This document shows, one piece after another, positions 1 to 9,600 of a DNA stretch of 20,154 nt (positions are counted from its first letter, which is position 1; each line of letters opens with the position of its first letter). A program made the position numbers and the translations under genes. The notes under the pieces were generated by a model. It was not told the DNA's origin. It worked only from the letters and a program-made list of their open reading frames with translations, and made no database searches. The stretch comes from JBLHRE01 sp047625765 (GTDB lineage: Bacteria; Bacteroidota; Bacteroidia; Flavobacteriales; JBLHRE01), in NCBI GenBank assembly GCA_047625765.1, contig JBLHRE010000016.1, positions 1 through 20,154 of the forward strand, written 5' to 3'.

Positions 1-235
1 ACAATTTATAAAATCCAGTCTCCTGCAAACCGTAGAATCCAAACTTCCATTTTAAAGTTTCTAAAAACCAATTTATTGTAGCCAAAAATGTACCCGCACT
101 CAACAATAAAAGTATTGGTATAATTCCATGCTGATAATAGAATGCCGAAATCTGCTTTATTGCATCAATATTGTTTAATTTTGAAAATACAAAAATCAGT
201 GAAGCCAAGGCAAGACATCTCATTGCCCACTTCAT
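1..235 (-). CDS. N-terminal part of a multi-TM flippase-like (lysylphosphatidylglycerol synthase TM-type) membrane protein, partial
   Basis: Reading the minus strand from ATG at 235 gives about 78 open codons that run off the left edge. The protein starts MKWAMRCLALASLIFVF, a first membrane helix with a short basic N-terminus. A short soluble stretch follows, then a second helix (HGIIPILLLLSAGTFLATI), then NWFLETLKWK at about residues 58-67. A membrane helix followed by an NW-x-x-E-x-x-KW-type motif is what I associate with Bacteroidota proteins of the lysylphosphatidylglycerol synthase TM / flippase-like family, which are integral inner-membrane proteins. It is divergent from ruvC with 53 nt between the starts. 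The frame stays open upstream into ruvC antisense, so the start is not certain; ATG at 235 is preferred because it opens directly on a membrane anchor. Family assignment rests on only 78 residues. Confidence 0.5.
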   Translation of the reverse strand, partial: MKWAMRCLALASLIFVFSKLNNIDAIKQISAFYYQHGIIPILLLLSAGTFLATINWFLETLKWKFGFYGLQETGFYKL

Positions 236-277
236 CCATGTTTCTTGTATCTCCCCTAAATTAAACCCCACTAAACA

Positions 278-285
278 AAGGAAGG
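278..285 (+). promoter_or_regulatory. Shine-Dalgarno-like site AAGGAAGG that fixes the ruvC start
   Basis: The purine run AAGGAAGG lies 3 nt before a TTG codon at 289, with its AAGGA core 6 nt away. It is the only good ribosome binding sequence near the 5' end of ruvC. No ATG or GTG is available in frame between the upstream stop at 262-264 and the conserved RuvC N-terminus. Such strong SD sites are uncommon in Bacteroidota, so this one may compensate for the rare TTG start. Confidence 0.5.
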
Positions 286-288
286 CAT

Positions 289-840
289 TTGATAACAGAT
301 AAAATAATATTAGGAATAGATCCCGGTACCACAATCATGGGATTTGGATTAATTCATGTGAAAGGTTCGAAACTATCACTAATTACTATGGACGTTTTAC
401 ACTTAAGTAAACTTCCTAGTCATGAAGATAAGCTGAAAAGAATATTCGAGAAAACACTATCGTTGATTGACCACTACAAGCCAGACGAAATGGCTTTAGA
501 GGCTCCATTTTTTGGCAAGAATGTTCAAAGCATGCTAAAATTAGGTCGAGCACAAGGAGTTGCTATGGCTGCTGGCTTATATCGCAATATCCCAATGTGT
601 GAATACAGTCCTAAAAAAATCAAGCAATCGATTACTGGGAATGGCAATGCATCAAAAGAACAAGTTGCTGGAATGCTAAAATCCTTGGAATTAATCACTG
701 AAATTCCAACTCATTTAGATGCTACAGATGGATTAGCTGCGGCTGTTTGTCACTATTTTCAAGGTGGAGTAAAATCTACATCAAGTACTTATACAGGCTG
801 GGGCGCCTTTATAAAAGACAATCCCAAAAGAGCTAAATAA
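289..840 (+). CDS. ruvC: Crossover junction endodeoxyribonuclease RuvC
   Basis: RuvC is the dimeric Mg-dependent nuclease that resolves Holliday junctions, working with RuvAB in homologous recombination and fork repair in the cytoplasm. The 183-aa length is normal. The fold begins with the strand IILGIDPGTT; acidic catalytic positions are visible as D11 in GIDPG, E71 in LEAPFFGKN, and D144/D147 in HLDATDGLA. The stretch FGKNVQSMLKLGRAQG (75-90) and the SYTGW-like YTGWGAF near the C-terminus are typical of the Bacteroidota version. The start is TTG at 289, chosen because a stop lies shortly upstream and an SD-like AAGGAAGG precedes it. The gene is monocistronic here and ends 1 nt before a terminator hairpin shared with the convergent HIT gene. 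Confidence 0.96.
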   Translation: MITDKIILGIDPGTTIMGFGLIHVKGSKLSLITMDVLHLSKLPSHEDKLKRIFEKTLSLIDHYKPDEMALEAPFFGKNVQSMLKLGRAQGVAMAAGLYRNIPMCEYSPKKIKQSITGNGNASKEQVAGMLKSLELITEIPTHLDATDGLAAAVCHYFQGGVKSTSSTYTGWGAFIKDNPKRAK

Positions 841-866
841 AAAAGCCTTGATACTTCAAGGCTTTT
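841..866. terminator. Bidirectional intrinsic terminator between ruvC and the HIT gene
   Basis: The arms AAAAGCCTTGA (841-851) and TCAAGGCTTTT (856-866) are perfectly complementary with a TACT loop. The hairpin has A-runs on the left and T-runs on the right, so it can stop transcription from ruvC (+) and from the greA-HIT unit (-), whose stop codon is at 871. Confidence 0.85.
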
Positions 867-870
867 TTAT

Positions 871-1263
871 TTAGAGTTTATTTTTTATTGCATTTTGAAC
901 TTCTTCAAATTCAAATTTTTCAAATCTTAATTTCGGTTTTGAGAAATCCATATCACTAACATTATTCATAGGGATAAGATGAATATGCGCATGAGGCACT
1001 TCTAAGCCTATTACAGAAATTCCGATTTTTGTGCACTCTATTGCCAACTTCATCCCCTTTGCTACCTCCTTGGCAAAAGACCAAAGATCTTTATACAGTT
1101 CCTCTGGCAATTCAAATATTGAATCTATCTCCATTTTCGGAATTACCAACACGTGACCTTTGGCTATTGGGAATACATCCAGAAATGCCAAGAATCGATC
1201 ATCTTCAGCAATTTTAAACGCTGATAGCTCACCTGAAATTATCTTAGAGAAAATAGAACCCAT
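871..1263 (-). CDS. HIT family protein (histidine triad nucleotide hydrolase/transferase)
   Basis: This 130-aa protein belongs to the histidine triad superfamily, small cytoplasmic dimers that hydrolyse nucleoside phosphoramidates or related mononucleotide adducts. The N-terminal SIFSKIISGE and FLAFLDVFPIAKGHVLVIPK segments are family signatures. The triad motif is at residues 91-95 (H91-A-H92+1-I-H95, in PHAHIHLIP), the central His being the expected nucleophile. The Cys pair that binds zinc in many Hint proteins near the N-terminus is absent (SIFSK instead of CIFCK). The start codon overlaps the greA stop by one base (TAATG), so translation is probably coupled. Its physiological substrate cannot be read from the sequence, and the greA pairing is known in Bacteroidota without a clear functional reason. 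Confidence 0.93.
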   Translation of the reverse strand: MGSIFSKIISGELSAFKIAEDDRFLAFLDVFPIAKGHVLVIPKMEIDSIFELPEELYKDLWSFAKEVAKGMKLAIECTKIGISVIGLEVPHAHIHLIPMNNVSDMDFSKPKLRFEKFEFEEVQNAIKNKL

Positions 1264-1736
1264 TATCTCGAAATTTCCATGATCTCAAACTTAATCTTTC
1301 CTGCAGGCACCTCTACTTCAGCAATATCTCCTACCTTTTTCCCAAGAAGCCCTTTGCCGATTGGTGAACTAACAGAAATCTTTCCTGATTTCAAATCAGA
1401 CTCAGATTCGGCCACCAACTGATAAGTTACTTCCATTCCATTATTAGAATTTTTAATCTTAACTACAGAATGAATTAATGCCTTTGATATATCTAACTGA
1501 GATTCATCAATTATTCTTGCACTAGAAACAATTGTTTCCATTTTTGAAATCTTCAGTTCGAGCAAGCCCTGGGCCTCCTTAGCAGCATCGTATTCCGCAT
1601 TTTCAGATAAATCTCCCTTATCTCTTGCTTCTGCAATTTGCTGCGAAATACTAGGTCTCTCTACTGTTTTTAACTGATCTAATTCAGCTTTTAACTTTCG
1701 GAGTCCCTCTTCAGTGTAATACGCTATATCTGACAT
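1263..1736 (-). CDS. greA: Transcription elongation factor GreA
   Basis: GreA binds the RNA polymerase secondary channel and stimulates cleavage of backtracked RNA, rescuing stalled elongation complexes. The 157-aa length is typical. Residues 1-76 form the N-terminal antiparallel coiled coil, with the tip acidic motif at GDLSENAEYDAAKE (D42 and E45 being the residues expected to coordinate the catalytic Mg). Residues 80-157 form the C-terminal FKBP-like domain, with SPIGKGLLGKKVGD at 124-137 near its end. The gene leads a two-gene unit with HIT. Upstream lie a good -7 box and a strong hairpin, both listed separately. GreA is favoured over GreB by the tip sequence and lineage. Confidence 0.96.
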   Translation of the reverse strand: MSDIAYYTEEGLRKLKAELDQLKTVERPSISQQIAEARDKGDLSENAEYDAAKEAQGLLELKISKMETIVSSARIIDESQLDISKALIHSVVKIKNSNNGMEVTYQLVAESESDLKSGKISVSSPIGKGLLGKKVGDIAEVEVPAGKIKFEIMEISR

Positions 1737-1760
1737 CTTTATCTAATATATTTAAACACA

Positions 1761-1787
1761 AAAGAAGACCCTTCCTGGGTCTTCTTT
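1761..1787 (-). terminator. 11-bp perfect hairpin between the porV-like gene and greA; terminator and/or greA leader
   Basis: AAAGAAGACCC (1761-1771) and GGGTCTTCTTT (1777-1787) pair perfectly around a 5-nt loop. On the minus strand it sits 20 nt after the end of the PorV-like gene and is followed by TGTGTTTAAATA, a weak T-tract. It most likely ends the receptor operon. A promoter-like -7 box lies directly before it, so the same hairpin may form the 5' end of the greA transcript. Confidence 0.65.
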
Positions 1788-1791
1788 AATG

Positions 1792-1821
1792 CAAATGTAT
1801 AACTTATTTAGTTTACGCTAA
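1792..1821 (-). promoter_or_regulatory. Putative Bacteroidota-type promoter for greA
   Basis: On the minus strand TACATTTG (1799-1792) matches the TAnnTTTG -7 consensus of this phylum exactly. A -33-like TTA (1821-1819, one mismatch to TTG) lies 19 nt upstream, inside the end of the PorV-like gene. The expected start of transcription would fall at the edge of the 1761-1787 hairpin, giving a leader of about 50 nt before greA. Confidence 0.45.
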
Positions 1822-2839
1822 ATCGAATACCTAAGGTGCTAATTGCTCCAAAAGGATCTGAAGCTCTATAAGCGTAATCAATAGCAAATCCTTCGGTTGT
1901 TTCAAACGAAACACCTGCAGCTAACCCTGTAAACATAGTTGTTCTAACATCATTGTTAGAGTCAGTTTTTTCGTAAGAATAACCTACCCTAGCCATAACC
2001 ATTTTCTTCCATGAAAACTGCATCCCTGCTTGGAATATATCTTTTGAAAATGAATTAGAAACAAAGTTACCAACTATTCTAAGTTGATTTTCATCAAAAT
2101 TAAAGTCGTATGAACCACCAATATTTAACAAAGTAGGTAACTCGAAGCCATCACTTCTACTTTCAAATGTTTGCACATGGTTTCCAGCTGGAGTTGTTAG
2201 CCTTAAAGAGAAACCATCGCCTCCATAACTCATTGGAGCCCCAACATTCTTTAAAGCAATTCCAAATCTAATTTGCTTCAATTCACCCGTTACATATTGA
2301 ATTCCGGCATCAAAGGCTACTCCATTAGCTGTTAAATCTGAAATAGATTCACTAATAATTTTAACCGCCACTCCGCCATAAATACTTTCTGTAAATTTCC
2401 TTGCGTAACCTACATGTATATTAAGAAACGAAGGAGCAAAAGTTCCAAGAGTACCTTCTGGCTGTTCTACTGTACGTCTTTGAATATTCCCAAAGTTCAT
2501 AGAACTTACAACCAAACTTAAGGCTCCATCCCCCACTTTTTGGGTGATTCCAAAGCTATTTAAGTCGATATCCGCTAACCATTTGGTATGCGAAAAAGTT
2601 ACTTCAGTACCTTCAATAAATGCACTACCTGCAACATTCAAAAACAAGGCTTCAACACCTTGAATCGATGCACTATTTGCTCCACCAAAACCTGAGCTTC
2701 TAGCCCAAGGGTTAATTAACAATTCCGTAGCACCAGCTTCTCCACTACGTTGTTCGTTTCCAGCTAACAAAGGAGAGCTTACACATAAAGCAGCAACAAA
2801 CATTGCTCCTTTAAAAAGATGACTATATAAATTCTTCAT
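1808..2839 (-). CDS. PorV/PorQ family outer-membrane beta-barrel protein
   Basis: The 343-aa protein has a signal peptide of about 26 residues (basic start, hydrophobic core, cleavage near PLLA-GN). It then carries the family-typical segment GATELLINPWARSSGFGGAN at about 36-55, followed by a conserved block with LFLNVAG. The rest alternates polar and hydrophobic residues as in FadL-like barrels and ends in LGIRFSVN, an outer-membrane insertion-type C-terminus. PorV and relatives receive type IX secretion substrates at the cell surface or sit in the translocon. This copy is the last gene of an operon with a large secreted protein 37 nt upstream, so a dedicated role in exporting or anchoring that protein is a reasonable inference. 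It is a paralogue rather than clearly the housekeeping PorV; no such gene is named here. Confidence 0.8.
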   Translation of the reverse strand: MKNLYSHLFKGAMFVAALCVSSPLLAGNEQRSGEAGATELLINPWARSSGFGGANSASIQGVEALFLNVAGSAFIEGTEVTFSHTKWLADIDLNSFGITQKVGDGALSLVVSSMNFGNIQRRTVEQPEGTLGTFAPSFLNIHVGYARKFTESIYGGVAVKIISESISDLTANGVAFDAGIQYVTGELKQIRFGIALKNVGAPMSYGGDGFSLRLTTPAGNHVQTFESRSDGFELPTLLNIGGSYDFNFDENQLRIVGNFVSNSFSKDIFQAGMQFSWKKMVMARVGYSYEKTDSNNDVRTTMFTGLAAGVSFETTEGFAIDYAYRASDPFGAISTLGIRFSVN

Positions 2840-2876
2840 AATACGTTTTCTACTTTTTAAAATAAGAACTCAATAA

Positions 2877-5800
2877 TTAGAATGTATCCAAATCAATTGG
2901 TCGAGTTGCTCCAAACCATTTTACAATTTTCTCACCAGCATCACCTGCATCAATATGGAAAATGTAAACTCCGGAAGCAACAGGAATACCCGCATAATTT
3001 TTAAGATCCCATTCCAGGAATGTTTCAGGACTCTCTTTTTGAAATCTCCTTATTAAAACCCCGTTAACAGTATAGATCGAAACAATACATTGTGAAGGAA
3101 TATTTATAACCTTAACTTTATTTTCAAGTTGAGTAGCCTCATATTCGGAATATGCATAATAAGGATTTGGAACTACCCCAATAAGATCTAATGCAGATTT
3201 TGCAACCTCTAAATTACCAACATTTGCAGCCTCTTTAACTGTATTAAAACCCCAAGCAGGATCCCCACTAGTTACACCACATTCCTCCCATTCAATGTAA
3301 GGTTGATTCACTCTTAAATTTACAGTAACATCACTAGAAAGAAACTCAGAACCCGTAATTAACAGAGGAATCGATACCCAATTCACATCTTTATAAATGT
3401 TTCTAAGATTAACATTCGTTGGATCTTCAAATCCAGTGAAATATGGATTAGCCTGCTCATTAGACCCATTGTACTGCGAATTCATTACGTAAACATAATG
3501 CTTACCTCCAAACAATATTCCGCCCAAATTGGTAGCAAATCTTGATGTTGGATTCCAGACCATGTCTCTTCCATTTTCACCAGCAAGCCAAGAGTCTTCA
3601 CCAAACATCATATTTAAACGAATACCTCTATCAACATCAATAGCATACCCAGGGAACCAACCCCAACCTGTACCAGAACCATCATCTAAACCATCTTTAT
3701 CTACTGAATTACCAGAACGTAATCTCATTTTCTCTGCACCTCCTTCAGCATTTGCTAACTCATCTTGTGTTTCGATAACTGGAACTCTAGTCCATAAGGC
3801 TTTATCCGCAGTAAATACAATATCAACACTTGGCGTGTTTTCAATCTTATTTAAGTTTTGGAATTTATTCCATGCTGGGCCATGCCCTTGTTCTGTCTCA
3901 TTAACTGTTTGCAAAGATACTAAGCTATATGGTGCCCATCTACCACCCAAAACATTTTCATAAACGGCAGAAGAATCTTCACCAACGTCACCAGTATTAG
4001 ACCCTGCTCGAATCCAGTCTAAAGCAGAACCTGTCGCATCAATATCTCCTACAAAACCTAACCATGAAAAATTATCAATACTAGCAGAAATAAACCCATT
4101 ACCTTCAAATTTATTCGATCCATCACCTGGAGCTCTTGCTTCATTTAAGGTAATTGAAATACCATACTCTGGATACAATTGTTCGTAGTTTAGCCCAATT
4201 GGAATAGAATTGTTTGGAGAAACAACAGTATCTCCACCCGTTACATCAAACAATGTAAAAGTTGCATTAGCTCCAGTTCCATTCATTTCTACACGGTACT
4301 CATTTGGTTTTACCTGTAAAGGGTCCAAAACCTGAACTTTGATTGGTCCACCATCTGTACTATAAACAGGATTGGTTGCACAATTATTAACTAAAATTTC
4401 CGCTATCGTCTCTTCAGTTAAATACAGAGGATAACCACCATTTCCAGCACCTCTTAATCGTGTGATTTCAACTTGGGTTCCAAAAGCAGCATTTAATTCA
4501 ACTCCTCCATTCGAAGGACTCAATTTATGGGGTGTACCCTTATAAGATTTAATATTATTACGCCCTGCTTTGTATGGTTTCTTTTGACCATCTAGAAAAT
4601 TTTCATCCGCAGGATTATACGTTTTATAGTTATTGTATGAATAAGCAATCGCCATAAAGTAATAATCTTTATGATTAACCAAAGTCTTATTTCCAGTAGC
4701 AAACTGGTCTTCTGTAATAGCAAATGCATGTTCTATGCCTAAATCAGCACCATTTACCATTTCAGCGGGAACTAAAGCACCTATAGCCTTATCTTCTTCA
4801 TAATTTACCAACTGTCCAATACCATTTTTAATATCGTACTGAGCAATCAATCTCGCCAAGCTAGGATCACTAAGCTCTGAACCGGAAACTGTTTCATTCT
4901 TCAATTGGTAAATTTGATATCCCTCAAATACAAAATTGGTATCCGTTGAGTTTATAATAAGAGGGTCTTTCTCTTCATAACCTTCATTGTAATTATTAGA
5001 ATTTTGAGCATTACTTAAAGTCAAAATCAATTTCTGGTCTCCTTCAATTACATCCACTGTTGGAGCATCTGGTCCATCGCTAACACGGAAACAATTGTCA
5101 AATAAAGCTTGTGCCAAATCATCTGCGATACGCATGTCCTCAACTGAGGCGAATGCATTGTTTTCGATATTTGTTTGTGCCCATACAGCACCAACAGTCA
5201 CAAAATTTACAGCACCAGGCTTTAAAGTAAATTTACCTGCAGATTGCAAGAATCGTCTGTCATCTGGAGGATTTAAAGCAGTCTCCTCTGTCCAGGGTGC
5301 TTGCGGAACACCTGCAGTACCCCATCCTTCAGGATCAGTATCACCTGGAAACATAAAATCACAAGGGACGCCACCAGAAGTTCTACCATCACCACCATAA
5401 ACAATAGCTTGGCCATCTTTCCATTTACCATCTAGGTAATTGTAATAATGAGTTCCCGTCTGCGGATTTCCAGAAAGACTGAAATTGTTGTTGTAATATA
5501 CAAATTTAGACATGGTGATTTGTTCTCCCGCTTCATCTACCGTACCATCTCTGTCATTGTCAATTCCATCATTCTCATCAGCTAAAGGACCTTGAAAGAA
5601 ATCCATACCAATTGCTGGTGGCTTAGAGCCATAACCATTCGCACCTCCATCATCACCATCGCCATTATAACAGTACCCTAATCCTCTTCCAACATCACAG
5701 CCCACATAATCATCCTGATAATCACCTAAATCTGCATCTACCCATTGGCCAATATAAACTTGGTTTAAGGTAACAGTAGCCCTGTTAATGATTTTATACG

Positions 5801-6626
5801 AATAAAATGTCATGTTATTGACATCATCATTCGTTGCAAAACCAAACGCCTGCGCATGAATTTCCAAACCAATAGACTCTGCACCAGTTTCAGAGTGGAT
5901 ATCACCTTTATCGTTAAAAATCCAGAATAAGGTTTTATCCCCAAACAGAATACCATCTTCCTCTGTCTTCAATGAGCCACAATTGATATTGTTTTTCAAG
6001 TCATAAGCAGGGTAATCAGAATCTGGATCATAACTTCCGTTGCCATCTCTATCCACATAAGGCGCCAATACTCTAGATCCGTCTTCGGAATCCCCCGGCC
6101 AATTTTTGATTTCGTTCGGTATAGTATAACCAGGAACTGATGCAGGATCTTCGAGCCATGCTAAATGTTCCTTTACCGCTGCTACAGAGATTTCAAAATG
6201 CTTATCATAAGCATTACACACCAATTTATCAGTGGTAACCGATACAGGATCAATTGGTCCCGGCCAAAAATCATTACCATCTTGACGGTAAGTCATTGCA
6301 GCAACTTTCAATTGATTTCCATCATCTAAACCGCCTATCCATAAAGAACCAGCAAATAATGAATGCTTGTTTGAACCAATTGGAACTTCGTACTGGGCAG
6401 AGGTTAAATCCCACCACAGATCGCCACCACCAAGAATTGTTGTTCTTACATTGTTAACCGCCAAATCTGTTCTAGATTGAGCTGGGTCACATGCATCTGC
6501 AATGGCCTTTAAGGGTGTTGTTGTTTTCTTAACTGTACGTTCGGACTTCACATATTCCTTTGCACTTACAGAGAAGGAAAGAGAAACAGCTATAGAAGCT
6601 AAAACTATTTTATTAAATACTTTCAT
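2877..6626 (-). CDS. Large secreted surface protein with FlgD-like/type IX-like C-terminal domain and Ca-binding type loops
   Basis: The 1249-aa protein starts with a clear signal peptide (cleavage near VSA-KE, residue 22). A conserved N-terminal block follows (VNNVRTTILGGGDLWWD at 57-73, then HSLFAGSLWIGG at 88-99), which I recognise from large Bacteroidota surface proteins of unknown function. Asp-rich loops resembling calcium-binding repeats occur at 192-204 (DRDGNGSYDPDSD) and 352-365 (NDGIDNDRDGTVDE). The last about 100 residues start at NPYYAYSEYE (1154) and form an Ig-like beta domain of the FlgD/type IX sorting class (IYTVNGVLIRRF, ASGVYIFHI). The protein ends in KWFGATRPIDLDTF instead of the usual basic last strand. 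It lies 23 nt after the TonB-dependent receptor and 37 nt before the PorV-like gene. Surface exposure is inferred; no enzymatic motif was seen. Confidence 0.8.
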   Translation of the reverse strand: MKVFNKIVLASIAVSLSFSVSAKEYVKSERTVKKTTTPLKAIADACDPAQSRTDLAVNNVRTTILGGGDLWWDLTSAQYEVPIGSNKHSLFAGSLWIGGLDDGNQLKVAAMTYRQDGNDFWPGPIDPVSVTTDKLVCNAYDKHFEISVAAVKEHLAWLEDPASVPGYTIPNEIKNWPGDSEDGSRVLAPYVDRDGNGSYDPDSDYPAYDLKNNINCGSLKTEEDGILFGDKTLFWIFNDKGDIHSETGAESIGLEIHAQAFGFATNDDVNNMTFYSYKIINRATVTLNQVYIGQWVDADLGDYQDDYVGCDVGRGLGYCYNGDGDDGGANGYGSKPPAIGMDFFQGPLADENDGIDNDRDGTVDEAGEQITMSKFVYYNNNFSLSGNPQTGTHYYNYLDGKWKDGQAIVYGGDGRTSGGVPCDFMFPGDTDPEGWGTAGVPQAPWTEETALNPPDDRRFLQSAGKFTLKPGAVNFVTVGAVWAQTNIENNAFASVEDMRIADDLAQALFDNCFRVSDGPDAPTVDVIEGDQKLILTLSNAQNSNNYNEGYEEKDPLIINSTDTNFVFEGYQIYQLKNETVSGSELSDPSLARLIAQYDIKNGIGQLVNYEEDKAIGALVPAEMVNGADLGIEHAFAITEDQFATGNKTLVNHKDYYFMAIAYSYNNYKTYNPADENFLDGQKKPYKAGRNNIKSYKGTPHKLSPSNGGVELNAAFGTQVEITRLRGAGNGGYPLYLTEETIAEILVNNCATNPVYSTDGGPIKVQVLDPLQVKPNEYRVEMNGTGANATFTLFDVTGGDTVVSPNNSIPIGLNYEQLYPEYGISITLNEARAPGDGSNKFEGNGFISASIDNFSWLGFVGDIDATGSALDWIRAGSNTGDVGEDSSAVYENVLGGRWAPYSLVSLQTVNETEQGHGPAWNKFQNLNKIENTPSVDIVFTADKALWTRVPVIETQDELANAEGGAEKMRLRSGNSVDKDGLDDGSGTGWGWFPGYAIDVDRGIRLNMMFGEDSWLAGENGRDMVWNPTSRFATNLGGILFGGKHYVYVMNSQYNGSNEQANPYFTGFEDPTNVNLRNIYKDVNWVSIPLLITGSEFLSSDVTVNLRVNQPYIEWEECGVTSGDPAWGFNTVKEAANVGNLEVAKSALDLIGVVPNPYYAYSEYEATQLENKVKVINIPSQCIVSIYTVNGVLIRRFQKESPETFLEWDLKNYAGIPVASGVYIFHIDAGDAGEKIVKWFGATRPIDLDTF

Positions 6627-6649
6627 AATACTAGTTCGTTCAGGTTGGA

Positions 6650-9600
6650 TTAGAAGTTAATGTTAACACCTAATCTGATTCTTCTAGGTAAAGTATAATT
6701 GTTTGGATTACTTACCTTAATACTATACTGGTCTCTAAATGCTTGCGGATCGGTTTGCTGGTTGATAGCTGTTTGAGCAACCGCAGACGAAAGATATCCA
6801 TCATCTTCAGCATTACCTGTAAATTTATAAACAGAACCAATATTACGTGCATCTAACAAGTTTTGTACCTGCAGGTAAACCGTACAATTTGCCTTCTTTT
6901 TACTTGTACCGTATTCAAAGTTGATTGACTTATCAAAACGAGCATCTATTCTAAACTGGAACGGTAAACGAGCACCATTAATATTACCAGAAAGTATTGA
7001 TCTCTGAGAAATACCAAATGCAGCATCTTGTGTAATATTGGACTGTTTACTATAAGGTGTTCCTGAACCCATTCTTACCTGGAAATTCGCTCCTGCATTT
7101 GCAAGAATTTTCTTACCTCCTAGCACTGGTCCATTATAATTATCCTTATTTCCGTAACGATAATCAATAGTTGTAACAATGGCATGTCTTTGATCGTAAT
7201 CCAAAGGAAGAATAGTTCTTAAGTTGGGTTGACCTGAGTTTATTAAATTTAAACCAGACTCAGAACCGGAACCTGAACCATCAGCAAATTGCAAGGTGTA
7301 ATTAGCTGTTAACTGAACATTACCTGTTCTTCTTAAGTCATAAACAAAAGAGAAACCTTTTACTGTTCCAAAATCTATATTGGCATAAGTATTATAGGTT
7401 GTAGGGTGTGCATAGTTAACACTTGTAACCTGCACCATATCTCTTAATTCTCTATAAAAGGCGGATATCGTTAAAGCCGATCGTTTGTTTAATGCTTGTT
7501 TAAATCCAACTTCATAATCAATTGTTGTTTCTGGTAAAAGATTCGAGTTGTTTAATGTAGATCCTTGGTTTAAAATAAACATATATCCAGTTGGATCAAA
7601 TCTAGAGAAACCACTAGGCCTTTGGGTTAAAACATCGTAATGCGCGAAAAATTGAGCCTCATCCGAAATAGGGAATGAGAATGCAATACGTGGCATAAAA
7701 TTCACTTGCGGAGTATAATCTTCAAAAGATTTTGCGGAAACATCTTTAGTTGGATCCACTTTATCAGCATCAACTAACCATGGTGTCATTTGCCCTGTAG
7801 CAGATCCCTCAGCAATAGATTTAGGATCAACTAGCTCTACTCCATTCGCATCAAACCAAGTAGAACCACTTCGATAACCCAAGATACTCACATCAGAAGC
7901 CTCGTTTGAAGCAACGTAAACAACATAATCATCACCAATGTTACCTGGTACTGACTGTCCAGAAGCTAGTTTACCCGTTGGCATCTCTCCAACAGTATAC
8001 GCGGGGAATAATGTAAATGGATCTTTTAGAACCGGTTGATTTGCATCATATCTATCTACACGAACACCTATGTTAAATAACAAATCTCTAAATGCAAATT
8101 TATCCTGAATATAACCAGCAACATATATTGGTTCAAAAGCACCAATATCACGAGTGAAGTTCCCTGTTTCATCCGTTTTAGAAAAGAAATCGTTAACTGT
8201 AGGTCTAGATGATAATTTATTTCCTTGGTAGTCGTATCCATAATAAGCTACCAATCCATTCCCATTATTCAATAATTCATCAGCGCTAAACATTGATAAA
8301 TCAAAATCTTCAGGATTGTAACTGTCAACGTCAATAAATTCTGTCCCATTAATAGGTTTACCTAAAGAGGCTCTAAAATTCTCATCAAATGTAGCTTGGT
8401 TAGCCCCATTATAGAGCCTATCATAGTTAACTGTATCCTGATAAACACCATCTCTATATACTGGCATTGGATTGGATAAATCCAATTCAGCAATATGACG
8501 GTTCATATATTGCCTCGCAAGACCCCAAGTTCCAATAGGATTCATTCCAAACAAACGATCTGTTCTTTGCTCAAATTCAAATCCTAATTGCACTGCATGA
8601 TCTTTTATATCTGCAGATCCCATTCCTGTAATACGGAATTGAGATTGATCAACAATTTGATAAAGATTAAATTGATTCCCTGTGTTTTGCCAAATGGAGT
8701 ATACACTTTGCGGTGATCCACCATTTAACAAACCACCACCTTGCTGAATTTGAAAAATATTCTCGTAATTCCCAGCTTTGTTATCTCCAACAATATCGAA
8801 AAACGATTCTGTATAAGCTGTACCTGCTGGATTAATATCAGAAGCTTCGAAAGTCACTAAGGTATCTCTATAACCACCATGAATCCAACCAGTCAAACCC
8901 GTTGTATCGTCTGTTCCGTAATTATAAATTTTATCTCTATACGTCTTAAACTTCCCAATGTAACCGTACTCAAAGAAATTATCTTTTAAATTCTCATCTT
9001 GGATTTTTCTGGTTCTTTTTGAATAGTCTAATTGCAAAGTGTAATATGCATTCTTAATACTTGACTCATCCGTAGCTTTAAATGATTGTCTAAATCTCGC
9101 AAATGATCTCCACTCACCCTCTATATATTGAGGATTTTCAACATAGTTGTATCCTTGTCTATCAAAATTATAAGAATTGTAATCGCTTCTAGACATAGAA
9201 CCCCCCAAAGTAATGTTCGTGTTTGCTGAAGGCTTGATGTCAAACTTACCCGAGAAACTTAAATCAAATCTTTCAGTATTTGGTTTTCTACTTACCAATT
9301 CAAAATCTTCTTTCTTTAGTAGATCGGCTCTTTGTAAAGTACCTAAACCACTTGGAGCAGCAACAATTGGATTGGCAGCCAAATCAGCCAACACATCGTC
9401 CTTTACTTTCCAAATACCAATCGCAGATGGATCTGGATCCTTTTTAAATTCTGCTTCACCAGCTAAAAAGTAACCAACGATAGGAGTTCTATCCTCATCC
9501 TTCCTTCTAATAAGTGGCCCAGATGCGGTAAGAGCCATAAGGCTTTGGCCAAACTTATCTAATCCTTCAGAAGTAGCAAGTTCTGCTCCACCTCTAAAAA

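Noticed and set aside
236..330. Upstream extension of the flippase-like gene into ruvC
   Set aside because: The antisense frame remains open and even hydrophobic, but a long antisense overlap with ruvC is unlikely and ATG at 235 opens directly on a membrane helix.
3529..5400. Plus-strand open frames of 144 and 101 codons (3529-3963, 5095-5400)
   Set aside because: They lie fully antisense to the 1249-aa secreted protein, have Ser/Pro-rich low-information sequence and no recognisable domain.
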